A stretch of DNA of 64,000 bases from Roseburia intestinalis L1-82 (GTDB lineage: Bacteria > Bacillota > Clostridia > Lachnospirales > Lachnospiraceae). This document shows positions 18,009 to 25,770 of the stretch, in pieces; positions within the stretch are counted from its first letter, which is position 1; each line of letters starts with the position of its first letter. The DNA lies in assembly GCF_900537995.1 (NCBI RefSeq), contig NZ_LR027880.1:136001-200000 (forward strand). Reading direction: 5' to 3'. The translations under genes were made by a program, and so were the position numbers. The notes below the pieces were generated by a model. The model searched no databases and had not been told where the DNA came from. It saw only the letters and a program-made list of their open reading frames with translations.

Positions 18009-19064
18009 ATGGCAGGAATGAAACGGTTTATTGCATATATATATGGGTATGAAAATGCAAAAAAGGCAGGCAATACGGGATTTGCCAGGATCGAGCTGCG
18101 GGGAGAAGAGTGCAGGCTTGAAATCCATCTGCGTAGTGTCTATGCTGCGCAGACGCACTGCAGGGTTTATCTGTTTCGCAAACAGGGTAATCAGATGGAG
18201 GGAAGTCTGATCGGAGAAATTGACGTCCGCAATGGTGCTGGAGATTTTGCCACAGCAATGAAAATAATGCATATACCGACATCATCACTCAGTTTTTTTG
18301 AGATGGACGGGATTTTTTTGTGCAGCGAAGATGGACGTATTTTCATGAGCCGCTGGACGGAGGGGGAGCCGCTTACCGTGGATATGGAGCACTTTGGGGA
18401 GTGGAGAGAAAGCCAGCCAGAGGAACCGCCGGTGGAAGAAGAGTTGTATACAAAAGAAGACCTGCATAAAAGAGAAGATATGCATGCAAGAGAAGATATG
18501 CATGCAAGAGAAGATATGCATGCAAGAGAAGATGTGCATAAAACGGAAAATATCATATCAGAAACAGAAAACAAGCCTGTGTCAGGTAAAACACCTGTGC
18601 CGGACAGTATGAAAAGGCAACAGAAAAACAGAAAACAGACCACCCAGCCGGCACAGAAATATGACAGTGAGCTCGCTGCGACAGAACTCCCCGCGCGCAA
18701 TTTCTTTCCACAGTACCAGTGGACGGACATCTGGGAGCAGTTTTTAAAAAATCATCCGGCAAGCATGCCATTTTCGGAAAAAAATATTACCTGTATTAAA
18801 ATTGAATTAAAGGATCTACGGGAGCTGCCGAGAAAATACTGGTATCTCGGAAATAACAGTTTTCTGTTACATGGATTTTTTAATTACCGGTATCTGGTGA
18901 TTGGAAAAATAGAAGAAGATACACAAAACAGATGGTTTTTAGGGGTGCCTGGCATTTATCAGAATCAGGAGCGTGTCATGGCGATCATCTTTGGATTCCC
19001 GGAATTTATGCCGGAGCAGGTTGAAAACCGGTTTGGCTGCTGGTATCGTTTTTTTGAGGAATAA
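18009..19064 (+). CDS. Lachnospiraceae protein of unknown function, DUF6128-like (351 aa)
   Basis: The N-terminal domain (about 1-130) is a compact beta-rich region, followed by a charged linker with repeated HAREDM units, and a C-terminal domain (about 235-350) with WTDIWEQFLKNHP, LPRKYWYLGNNSFLLHGFFNYR and a final FGFPEFMPEQ segment. The C-terminal part resembles the family I know as DUF6128; this is recognition by eye. No membrane helix. Start taken at ATG 18009 rather than the TTG six bases earlier. No function is known. Confidence 0.65.
   Translation: MAGMKRFIAYIYGYENAKKAGNTGFARIELRGEECRLEIHLRSVYAAQTHCRVYLFRKQGNQMEGSLIGEIDVRNGAGDFATAMKIMHIPTSSLSFFEMDGIFLCSEDGRIFMSRWTEGEPLTVDMEHFGEWRESQPEEPPVEEELYTKEDLHKREDMHAREDMHAREDMHAREDVHKTENIISETENKPVSGKTPVPDSMKRQQKNRKQTTQPAQKYDSELAATELPARNFFPQYQWTDIWEQFLKNHPASMPFSEKNITCIKIELKDLRELPRKYWYLGNNSFLLHGFFNYRYLVIGKIEEDTQNRWFLGVPGIYQNQERVMAIIFGFPEFMPEQVENRFGCWYRFFEE
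18471..18540 (+). repeat. 18-bp coding tandem repeat
   Basis: Three identical and one variant copy of an 18-bp unit containing ATGCATGCAAGAGAAGAT, encoding MHARED repeats in the charged linker. The frame is preserved by unit gain or loss. Confidence 0.85.
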
Positions 19065-19120
19065 CTGTCTGACAAAATGGAGACGTTTTTGACAGGGGCT
19101 GTGCATAAAAAATGCAGCTG

Positions 19121-19699
19121 TTAATTGTCGGTGGAAGGGTTGAGATACGCGTAGCGCAGATGATCTGCCCATCGGTTCTGGATAAAAAAACAGCCGCGTT
19201 CTACACCTTCATACTGAAAACCGAGCGATTCCAAAAGGTAGATGGAGGGCTTGTTTTCCGGCATAACACGTGCGAATACACGATGAAGATGAAGGTCGTA
19301 AAAGGCAAGTGACATGACTTTTTTAATCGCTTCTGAGGCATAGCCCATGCGCCGGAATGCTGCGTCAAATTTATAGCCGATCTCTGTGCAGGAATATGCT
19401 GCAAAGCGGATGTCGTGCAGGCATACGGTTCCGATGATCATTTGCGGATCATCCTTCCGGAAAACATAGAAACGGATACACTGTTGTTTTAATGCGAGAT
19501 CCCATTCACACTTTAAAACTGCCTGCTGGTAGGATGCGGTATAAAAGTTGGCAGGTCTTGTCGGTTCGTAGGCTTCAAAACTTTCACGATTGCGGTTCTG
19601 AAAATTTAAAACCGCATTTGCATAATTCGGTGTTAAGACTTTTAAGATCAGCCGGTCTGTCTGAGATTCATATTTTAAAGAAGCGTTTTTCCACTGCAT
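19121..19699 (-). CDS. GNAT-family N-acetyltransferase (RimJ/RimL type)
   Basis: About 192 residues with the acetyl-CoA region RRMGYASEAIKKVM and the C-terminal NKPSIYLLESLGFQYEG typical of RimJ/RimL-like acetyltransferases acting on protein N-termini or small amines. The start MQWKNASLK follows AAGGAGG with an 11-base spacer; a longer frame with a hydrophobic extension to 19789 overlaps the tadA promoter and is rejected. Divergent from tadA. Substrate unknown. Confidence 0.82.
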   Translation of the reverse strand: MQWKNASLKYESQTDRLILKVLTPNYANAVLNFQNRNRESFEAYEPTRPANFYTASYQQAVLKCEWDLALKQQCIRFYVFRKDDPQMIIGTVCLHDIRFAAYSCTEIGYKFDAAFRRMGYASEAIKKVMSLAFYDLHLHRVFARVMPENKPSIYLLESLGFQYEGVERGCFFIQNRWADHLRYAYLNPSTDN

Positions 19700-19718
19700 C
19701 AGGCAAGATGCCTCCTTC

Positions 19719-19747
19719 TCGACAAAAATGAAAAAATGCGGTACAAT
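19719..19747 (+). promoter_or_regulatory. Promoter of tadA
   Basis: TCGACA (19719-19724) and TACAAT (19742-19747), spacer 17; a small palindrome ATACTATATAGTAT follows in the leader. Confidence 0.5.
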
Positions 19748-19787
19748 ACTGCATACTATATAGTATAACATTTCGGGGAAACTGTCC

Positions 19788-20252
19788 ATGAATCAGGATG
19801 AAAAATACATGAAAGCGGCGATACGGCAGGCAAAAAAAGCATATGCATTGGATGAGGTGCCGATCGGCTGTGTGATCGTGCAGAACGATAAGATCATTGC
19901 GCGTGGATATAATAGAAGAAATACAGAAGGCAACACATTAGCACATGCGGAACTGACCGCAATCCGCAAAGCGAGTAAGAAAACCGGTGACTGGCGGTTA
20001 GAGGACTGCACGATGTATGTGACGTTAGAGCCATGTCAGATGTGTGCAGGTGCGATCGTTCAGAGCCGGATGAAAAAAGTGGTGATCGGAAGCATGAATC
20101 CCAAAGCCGGATGCGCCGGCTCGGTATTAAATCTGCTCCAGATGCAGCAGTTTAACCACCAGGTCGAGATAGAAAAGGGTGTGCTTGGGGAAGAGTGTTC
20201 GGCAATGCTTTCCACATTTTTTAAAGAACTTCGCCAGAAAAAGAAGTCTTAA
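19788..20252 (+). CDS. tadA: tRNA-specific adenosine deaminase
   Basis: TadA deaminates A34 of tRNA-Arg(ACG) to inosine. The zinc/active-site motif HAEL is at about residue 54 and PCQMCAGAI at about 83; the length (154 residues) is normal. The TAA stop is inside the left target duplication of the insertion sequence, so the element sits directly against the gene end without changing the product. In many Firmicutes tadA is followed by SRP RNA and dnaX; here the SRP RNA lies just after the insertion. Confidence 0.96.
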   Translation: MNQDEKYMKAAIRQAKKAYALDEVPIGCVIVQNDKIIARGYNRRNTEGNTLAHAELTAIRKASKKTGDWRLEDCTMYVTLEPCQMCAGAIVQSRMKKVVIGSMNPKAGCAGSVLNLLQMQQFNHQVEIEKGVLGEECSAMLSTFFKELRQKKKS

Positions 20253-20257
20253 GCGCG
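20249..20257. repeat. Left 9-bp target duplication of the IS
   Basis: TTAAGCGCG, repeated exactly at 21810-21818. Confidence 0.9.
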
Positions 20258-20281
20258 CAGAGATTTCGCTTTAAAAAATAA

Positions 20282-20322
20282 AAGCCCCTGTTCTGCCTGT
20301 GAATTCCAGGCAAAGCAGGGGA
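20282..20322. terminator. Hairpin inside the IS left end
   Basis: CCCCTG / CAGGGG outer arms and GCCTG / CAGGC inner arms form an interrupted stem. It lies between tadA and the transposase and could shield the transposase from outside transcription. Confidence 0.6.
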
Positions 20323-20448
20323 TATCAATTTTGGGTATCAAATTACTGTTTTTTTCTGTATAATCACTCAAAAAGGACACCTTTTATTGTATAATTATGT
20401 TATGGAACAAAACATACGAAAGAAGGTGTCCTGAATGAAAAATTAGCA

Positions 20449-21663
20449 TTGAAGAAACTGCTAACTTATATGAAGAGTGTATATAAAATCCCGCAAAAAA
20501 TCAAGTGTTTAACGGACGAAAGAAAAAGAAAATCTATTCCATTGTTTAACATTGTCATGCCGGTACTGCTTTTTCTGATGCTGCAGTATGAAAGTTTCCA
20601 TACCATTTTTTCAGCCCCTGAAAGCATGTCGAAAAGACTGAAAAACTGTATCAGTGGAAGGATTCCAAAAGTTGATGCAGTCCGCGACCTTCTCTCCAGA
20701 ATAAACCCGGATGAAATACGCAGCATACATGAAGAAATGATTGATATCATAAAACGTAACCGGGTATTCCGGGAAGGAACGATAGGCGGATATGTTGTGG
20801 CAGGTCTCGATGGTGTGGAATTATTCAGCAGTACAAAAAAATCCTGTCCGAACTGTCTGAGCCGAAAAAAACACACAGGGGAAACCGAATACTTTTACCG
20901 GAGTGTGGTGTGCATGATTATAGGTAAATCGCCACACGTAATTCTGGGGCAGGAAATGTTAAAACCAAGGGATGGTTCTGGGAAAGACGAAGGAGAACTG
21001 ACAGGCGGAAAAAGGTTGATTGAGCGGCTGAAGAAACGGCATGGACATTTTGCGGATGTGATTGTGGCGGATGCGTTATATCTGAATGCTCCATTTATCA
21101 ACACTCTGAAGGAAAATGGTCTGGAAGGGGTGATACGCCTGAAAGACGAAAGAAGAATGATTTTTCAGGATGCAGAGCGTCTGTTCAAACAGGATGAGGG
21201 AAAAAAGGCATCTTTCTGGAAAGGGAAAAAGAAGATTGAAGTATGGGATCTTTCTGGTTTTAAGATGGAAGGGTGTCCATATAAACTGCGTGTGGTGCGG
21301 TATCATGAGCAGTGGGAAGAAAATGGAAAAGAAACAGAGCGTTTCATGTGGCTTGTAACGACTCTGGAAGCGGCAGACTACCGAGTCTTATGGGAAATGA
21401 TGCACCGCAGGTGGGACATTGAGGAGAATGGTTTCCATCAATTGAAAACGTATTACCACGCAAAGCACTGTTACTGTCGAGATGCGGTTGAAACCATATT
21501 TAATCTGATAATCATAGGCTTTAATGTAAGAGAGTTATATTTGTACCGAAGAAGCCGGAACTTTGCAGGAAGTGGTATAAGCCGAAAGAGCATAAACCGG
21601 ATTTTTTGCGATGAGCTGCTAACAGAAAAAGTGAAACAGATTTTATGTGAAAAAGGCGGATAG
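20449..21663 (+). CDS. DDE transposase (IS4-like)
   Basis: Catalytic-type acidic residues appear in AGLDGVELF, VIVADALYL and HRRWDIEENGFHQLK (the C-terminal E/K signature region of IS4-type transposases). The frame as written starts at TTG 20449 with no well-placed ribosome binding site. AGAAGGTG is instead well placed for an ATG at 20435, which runs only three codons (ATGAAAAAT) into TAG. One more A in that A5 tract would join the ATG to the transposase frame, so this copy may be shifted by one base or expressed by slippage. Confidence 0.85.
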   Translation: MKKLLTYMKSVYKIPQKIKCLTDERKRKSIPLFNIVMPVLLFLMLQYESFHTIFSAPESMSKRLKNCISGRIPKVDAVRDLLSRINPDEIRSIHEEMIDIIKRNRVFREGTIGGYVVAGLDGVELFSSTKKSCPNCLSRKKHTGETEYFYRSVVCMIIGKSPHVILGQEMLKPRDGSGKDEGELTGGKRLIERLKKRHGHFADVIVADALYLNAPFINTLKENGLEGVIRLKDERRMIFQDAERLFKQDEGKKASFWKGKKKIEVWDLSGFKMEGCPYKLRVVRYHEQWEENGKETERFMWLVTTLEAADYRVLWEMMHRRWDIEENGFHQLKTYYHAKHCYCRDAVETIFNLIIIGFNVRELYLYRRSRNFAGSGISRKSINRIFCDELLTEKVKQILCEKGG

Positions 21664-21809
21664 AAAATCAGCAGAAAAAATATATAGGGAAAAAGCAGGG
21701 GGAATTTTGCGCGTATTGACCAGGAACGAAGGGTAACCGCAGATGGAATGCTGATAACTGGATTATTTATAAAAATGCATAGATAAAAAAGTTAAAAGCG
21801 AAATCCCTG

Positions 21810-21818
21810 TTAAGCGCG
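21810..21818. repeat. Right 9-bp target duplication of the IS
   Basis: TTAAGCGCG, identical to the left copy. Confidence 0.9.
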
Positions 21819-21826
21819 TATCTGGC

Positions 21827-21856
21827 TTGACAATACAGGGCGAAATAGGCTATACT
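21827..21856 (+). promoter_or_regulatory. Promoter of the SRP RNA gene
   Basis: TTGACA (21827-21832) and TATACT (21851-21856), spacer 18, ending six bases before the RNA 5' end. The IS right target duplication ends only eight bases before the -35 box, so the insertion just spared this promoter. Confidence 0.75.
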
Positions 21857-21862
21857 TAAATC

Positions 21863-22130
21863 TCCGAGCAGCCGGGGTGGCAGCGGTACCCTGAACCAGC
21901 AATCCGCTATAGCTGGGGTGATGCCGAACGGAGGGTTGTCAGATTGTGGAGCTGCCCTTCATAAGTGGCGTTGAAGTTTGGGTCTTACGCAACAGGAATC
22001 TGTGAACCGGGTCAGGTCAGGAATGAAGCAGCCCTAAGCAGAAGCTCTTGTGTGCCGTAAGGGTGCCTGGGCCGAGTTAACTGTGGAGGTAACGTCTGTG
22101 GTCTGGATTCGATGGGAGGCGCTCGGTTTT
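21863..22130 (+). ncRNA. ffs: Signal recognition particle RNA, large Bacillus type
   Basis: About 268 bases closed by CCGAGC at the 5' end and GCTCGG at the 3' end, followed by TTTT. The SRP54/Ffh-binding domain is recognisable around 22010-22045 (GGTCAGGTCAGGAATGAAGC and the following CAGCCCTAAGC). The size and the GCCGGGGTGGCAGCGG opening match the long SRP RNAs of Firmicutes that include an Alu-like domain. It binds Ffh to target membrane and secreted proteins. Confidence 0.93.
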
Positions 22131-22173
22131 GTATATCTAAAATTGACCATATATCAGGATGAAAGGAATTACA

Positions 22174-22632
22174 GTGGACAAACTCAGAAAAAGACTGTAT
22201 CAGGTAAGTGAAGGTTTAGAACTCATCATAGCGTTAGTTGCTGTGGTTGGTGTGGTCATAGCGGCGGTAAATCTTTTCCCGGAACTTCTGGTATACTGGC
22301 AGAACCGGACGAATGGGGAGGCATTTCTTATTTTTCTCGATGCTGTGTTTGACGTCGTGATTGGGGTAGAGTTTATCAAGATGCTCTGCAAACCAAGTTC
22401 ACAGAATATCATGGAGGTTTTGATCTTTCTGATTGCCCGTCATATGATCGTACAGAAAACGTCAGCATTAGAAGACCTGTTATCCGTAGTCAGCATCGGA
22501 ATTTTATTCTTTTTCCGCAGATTCATGCTCGCAACCAAACCGGATAAGGAACAGCATGTGCCGGAACTGTTAGGTGCAATCAGACATTCAGGGAATAAGC
22601 AGGAGAAAGAAACAAAAGATAACGAACAGTAG
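22174..22632 (+). CDS. Small membrane protein, possibly PsiE-like (152 aa)
   Basis: Four predicted helices (about residues 14-35, 46-66, 76-92 and 99-117) and a hydrophilic Lys/Glu-rich tail. The spacing and the RHMIVQKTSALEDLLSVVSIG stretch are reminiscent of PsiE-family proteins, whose role is unclear; this match is weak. An ATG at 22159 is followed by AAAGGAA, which looks like the ribosome binding site of the GTG at 22174, so the GTG is preferred. Confidence 0.6.
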   Translation: MDKLRKRLYQVSEGLELIIALVAVVGVVIAAVNLFPELLVYWQNRTNGEAFLIFLDAVFDVVIGVEFIKMLCKPSSQNIMEVLIFLIARHMIVQKTSALEDLLSVVSIGILFFFRRFMLATKPDKEQHVPELLGAIRHSGNKQEKETKDNEQ

Positions 22633-22662
22633 ATTTGTCACAGACAACAGAAAATTATATGG

Positions 22663-22725
22663 AAAAGGTACCGTATATCAGACGCATGATCCGGGGATCA
22701 GGTCTCTGGTATACGGTACCTTTTG
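22663..22725 (+). terminator. Strong terminator
   Basis: Long hairpin with outer arms AAAAGGTACCGTATA and TATACGGTACCTTTT and an inner GATCC/GGATC stem. Confidence 0.9.
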
Positions 22726-22831
22726 TATAAAGAAAAATACAATTTACGTTAATTTTTTCACAAAGACACTGACAGTATATCAAAGTTGAGAGAATATGTC
22801 AAATAAAACTGCATTTATTTGAATACAAATA

Positions 22832-22859
22832 TTGAATTTCGAAAAAACTGCTATATAAT
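22832..22859 (+). promoter_or_regulatory. Promoter of pta
   Basis: TTGAAT (22832-22837), 16-base spacer, TATAAT (22854-22859). Confidence 0.6.
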
Positions 22860-22922
22860 GAAAACATGATATGCGCTGGTAGAGAGCGCCAATTACAATT
22901 TATAAAAAGTGAGGAATTAATC

Positions 22923-23906
22923 ATGTTTGGATTTGGACAACTGATCGACATCTTAAAAAAAGATCCTAAGAAAATCGTGTTTACAGAGGGCGATGATCCT
23001 CGTATTTTAGAGGCAGCTTCCCGCCTGTTAGCAGGAACATTCCTTCATCCGATCTTAATCGGTAATCCGGATAAAATTGCTGCTGAAGCGGAAGAGTGCG
23101 GTTTTAATATCCGTGGAGCAGAGATCATTGATCCGACTAATTATGACAGAATGGATGAGATGGTAGATTTATTCTGTGAACTTCGTAAGAGCAAAGGTGT
23201 GACACCGGAGCAGGCAAGAGGTATTCTTTCCCAGGCAAACTACTTCGGAACCATGCTTGTAAAAATGGGCGTTGCTGATGCACTTCTCGGTGGAGCAACC
23301 TATTCAACAGCAGATACCGTACGTCCGGCATTACAGCTGATCAAGACAAAACCGGGCAACACAATCGTATCTTCCTGCTTTATCATGGTACGTCCTGCAG
23401 CTACCGGTGAGAACGAAGTTCTTGCAATGGGTGACTGTGCAATCAACATCCATCCGACAGAGGATGAGTTAGTTGAGATCGCAGGTGAGACAGCACAGTG
23501 TGCAAAGATTTTCGGTGTTGATCCGAAGGTTGCATTCTTAAGCTACTCTACACTTGGTTCTGGTAAAGGTGAGGATGTAGATAAGATGCGTAATGCTGCA
23601 GCCAAAGCCAAAGCAAAATATCCGGATCTTCCAATCGAGGGAGAACTTCAGTTCGATGCAGCAGTTTCTCCTCGTGTAGCACGTACCAAATGCCCGGGCA
23701 ATCCGGTTGCAGGTCATGCAAACACATTTATCTTCCCGGAGATCAGTGCCGGAAACATCGGTTACAAGATCGCACAGCGTCTTGGTAATTTCGAGGCTTA
23801 TGGTCCGATCTTACTTGGATTAAATGCTCCGATCAACGATCTGTCCCGTGGATGTAATGCAGCAGAAGTTTATTCTATGGCTATCATCACTGCAGCACTT
23901 GCATAA
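22923..23906 (+). CDS. pta: Phosphate acetyltransferase
   Basis: Pta interconverts acetyl-CoA and acetyl phosphate, the first step of ATP-yielding acetate formation. The 327-residue length matches the short single-domain type. Conserved segments include FTEGDDPRILEAA, the GGATYSTADTVRPAL loop, and the C-terminal NPVAGHANTFIFPEISAGNIGYK and YGPILLGLNAPINDLSRG blocks, as in other short clostridial Pta. No acetate kinase gene is adjacent, unlike the usual pta-ackA pair. Own promoter and terminator, so probably monocistronic; codon use looks like that of a highly expressed gene. Confidence 0.96.
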   Translation: MFGFGQLIDILKKDPKKIVFTEGDDPRILEAASRLLAGTFLHPILIGNPDKIAAEAEECGFNIRGAEIIDPTNYDRMDEMVDLFCELRKSKGVTPEQARGILSQANYFGTMLVKMGVADALLGGATYSTADTVRPALQLIKTKPGNTIVSSCFIMVRPAATGENEVLAMGDCAINIHPTEDELVEIAGETAQCAKIFGVDPKVAFLSYSTLGSGKGEDVDKMRNAAAKAKAKYPDLPIEGELQFDAAVSPRVARTKCPGNPVAGHANTFIFPEISAGNIGYKIAQRLGNFEAYGPILLGLNAPINDLSRGCNAAEVYSMAIITAALA

Positions 23907-23990
23907 GACGGATGATTGGAACTGTTGGTACGGGTAGAATTTTCCGTGCATGACAGTACGTTTTAAATACAAAACAAATATGACAGAATA

Positions 23991-24027
23991 AAAACGTGGC
24001 ATGGCGTAAAGCTATGCCACGTTTTGT
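23991..24027 (+). terminator. Terminator of pta
   Basis: Arms AAAACGTGGCATGGC and GCTATGCCACGTTTT around a GTAAA loop. Confidence 0.92.
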
Positions 24028-24035
24028 GTGGAAAC

Positions 24036-24162
24036 ACATGTGAAAAATTGAATTTTCTACATGTAGGAATGTGCTTATGTTCAAATTTGTTATACAGAAA
24101 GACTGTGCAGGAATGTACTTATGCTCAAATTTGTGATACAAAAAGACTGTGCAGAAATGAGG
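24036..24162 (+). repeat. Leader element, module A plus two 44-bp copies of module B
   Basis: A diverged module A palindrome (about 24036-24064) is followed by tandem 44-bp copies starting at 24065 and 24109 (common words CTTATG, TCAAATTTGT, AGACTGTGC) and a last partial unit that supplies the ATGAGG ribosome binding site of the MATE gene. The 44-bp unit aligns with module B at 42847 and 62585. Confidence 0.7.
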
Positions 24163-24168
24163 ATTAAT

Positions 24169-25506
24169 ATGGAACAACCGATTTTTACAAGAGAGGATTT
24201 GAAAAAACTGATCATACCGCTGATCATAGAGCAGATGCTGGCTTTAAGCATCGGTCTGTTTGATACCCTGATGGTGTCTTCCTGTGGAGAGGCTTCCGTT
24301 TCCGGTGTATCACTCGTAGACAGCATCAGTGTGTTATTGATTCAGATACTGTCGGCACTTGCGACAGGCGGGGCCGTTGTGTGCAGCCAGTATCTCGGTA
24401 AAAAGATGCCGGAGAAAGCAAAACTTTCTGCGGGACAGCTGATGTTTATCATGCTCACATCATCCGGAACAGTAATGATTCTGGTATTATTTTTACATCG
24501 TTTTTTATTGCGTACAATTTTCGGACAGATTGAAGCAGATGTGATGGATGCGGCTCAGATTTATTTTTTGATCTCGGCGATATCTTATCCGTTTCTCGGT
24601 GTGTATAACGCCGGGGCGGCACTTTTCCGAAGTATTGGAAACAGTAAGATCAGTATGTACACCAGCCTTGTCATGAATGTGATTAACATTGGCGGCAATG
24701 CGATCCTGATTTATGGTGCTGGAATCGGTGTAATGGGAGCAGCGCTTGCGACACTGATCGCAAGAATGGTGTCTGCACTTGTCATGGTCGTGTTATTATC
24801 GAAAAAAGATAATCCGCTCTGCATCGCGACACCGGGCTGTATGCGTCCACAGAAAGATGTGATCGGAAAAATCTTAAAGATCGGTATTCCAAGCGGTATT
24901 GAAAATGGGATGTTTCAGATCGGTAAACTTCTGGTGTCAAGCCTGACGGCAACGTTTGGAACGGCTGCGATCGCCGCAAATGCCGTGGCAAACAGTATTG
25001 CCGGGTTTGCCAATATTCCGGGGATTGCGATCGGGCTTGCGATGGTGACAGTGATCGGACGCTGCATTGGTGCCGGGGAAAAAGAGCAGGCGAAATGGTA
25101 CAGCAGAAAACTGTTAGGGCTTGCATATGGAGGTATGTGTTTGACCGACATAACGTTATTGATTCTGGTCCGTCCGATGGTTGGGTGTTTTTCACTGTCC
25201 GGCGAGGCGTTTGCAATCACGGTGCAGCTTTTGCAGACTTTTTCCATCTGTGCCATGCTCATCTGGCCGCTCAGTTTTGCGCTTCCGAACGTTTTGCGTG
25301 CAGCGGGGGATGCGAAATATACCATGGAAGTCAGCGTGTTTTCCATGTGGGTATTCCGTGTTGCAAGTAGCTATTTCTTTGCAGGAACGCTGAAAATGGG
25401 CGTGCTTGGCGTGTGGATCGGAATGTATGTGGACTGGGTGTTCCGCTCACTCTTATTTGTAATACGGTATAAGCGGGGAAAGTGGCTCAATAAGCGTGTT
25501 GTATAG
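24169..25506 (+). CDS. MATE family efflux transporter (445 aa)
   Basis: Twelve hydrophobic helices, with the typical N-terminal EDLKKLIIPLIIEQML and the internal repeat of the MATE fold. A longer frame from 24121 runs through the leader repeats; ATG 24169 follows ATGAGG with a seven-base spacer. Substrate unknown. The tandem leader copies may set its expression. Confidence 0.9.
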   Translation: MEQPIFTREDLKKLIIPLIIEQMLALSIGLFDTLMVSSCGEASVSGVSLVDSISVLLIQILSALATGGAVVCSQYLGKKMPEKAKLSAGQLMFIMLTSSGTVMILVLFLHRFLLRTIFGQIEADVMDAAQIYFLISAISYPFLGVYNAGAALFRSIGNSKISMYTSLVMNVINIGGNAILIYGAGIGVMGAALATLIARMVSALVMVVLLSKKDNPLCIATPGCMRPQKDVIGKILKIGIPSGIENGMFQIGKLLVSSLTATFGTAAIAANAVANSIAGFANIPGIAIGLAMVTVIGRCIGAGEKEQAKWYSRKLLGLAYGGMCLTDITLLILVRPMVGCFSLSGEAFAITVQLLQTFSICAMLIWPLSFALPNVLRAAGDAKYTMEVSVFSMWVFRVASSYFFAGTLKMGVLGVWIGMYVDWVFRSLLFVIRYKRGKWLNKRVV

Positions 25507-25595
25507 GAAAACGCTGGAACAGCAAAAATATGAAATGACAGATGAATGTAAAATGTTAGACAATATACAAACAATACACAAACTATCAGAAAAAA

Positions 25596-25625
25596 TGTGG
25601 ATAACTCTGTGGATAATGTGGATAA
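25596..25625. promoter_or_regulatory. Three DnaA boxes in tandem
   Basis: The 9-mer TGTGGATAA (reverse complement of the TTATCCACA consensus) occurs perfectly at 25596-25604, 25608-25616 and 25617-25625, all in one orientation, followed by an A/T-rich stretch to 25710. No dnaA, dnaN or other replication-origin gene is nearby, so this is more likely a DnaA titration or regulatory site than oriC. Confidence 0.7.
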
Positions 25626-25710
25626 GAGTGCATAATAGTGGAAAACCATATAGTTGTTGCACAATTATAAATTATATGTAAAATAAAAGAAAAATATACA
25701 TAAACATAAA

Positions 25711-25762
25711 AAAGAGGCATATTGCAGCCAGCCCAGCTGGTTTCTGCAATATGCCTCTTTAG
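25711..25762. terminator. Bidirectional terminator
   Basis: Arms AAAGAGGCATATTGCAG and CTGCAATATGCCTCTTT enclose a small AGC/GCT stem. It serves the antiporter-kinase operon on the minus strand and can act for the + strand. Confidence 0.88.
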
Positions 25763-25770
25763 CATGTGAT

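Larger units (their letters stand above)
20258..21809 (+). mobile_element. Insertion sequence (1552 bp) between tadA and SRP RNA
   Basis: Ends are inverted repeats: left CAGAGATTTCGCTTTAAAA, right (reverse complement) CAGGGATTTCGCTTTTAAC, 16 of 19 positions equal. The element is bracketed by the perfect 9-bp direct repeat TTAAGCGCG. It encodes one DDE transposase and has a strong hairpin just inside the left end that may block read-through from tadA. I call it IS4-like from the transposase motifs; the exact family needs an ISfinder comparison. Confidence 0.92.

Noticed and set aside
18471..18540. CRISPR-like repeat
   Set aside because: The 18-bp units are contiguous without spacers and encode part of a protein; no CRISPR array is present in the window.
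25496..25681. 61-codon open frame downstream of the MATE gene
   Set aside because: It starts inside the MATE 3' end, lacks a ribosome binding site and its codons are produced by the DnaA-box repeats; no protein-like pattern.
25596..25710. Chromosomal replication origin
   Set aside because: DnaA boxes and A/T-rich DNA are present, but dnaA, dnaN, rpmH and other origin neighbours are absent.
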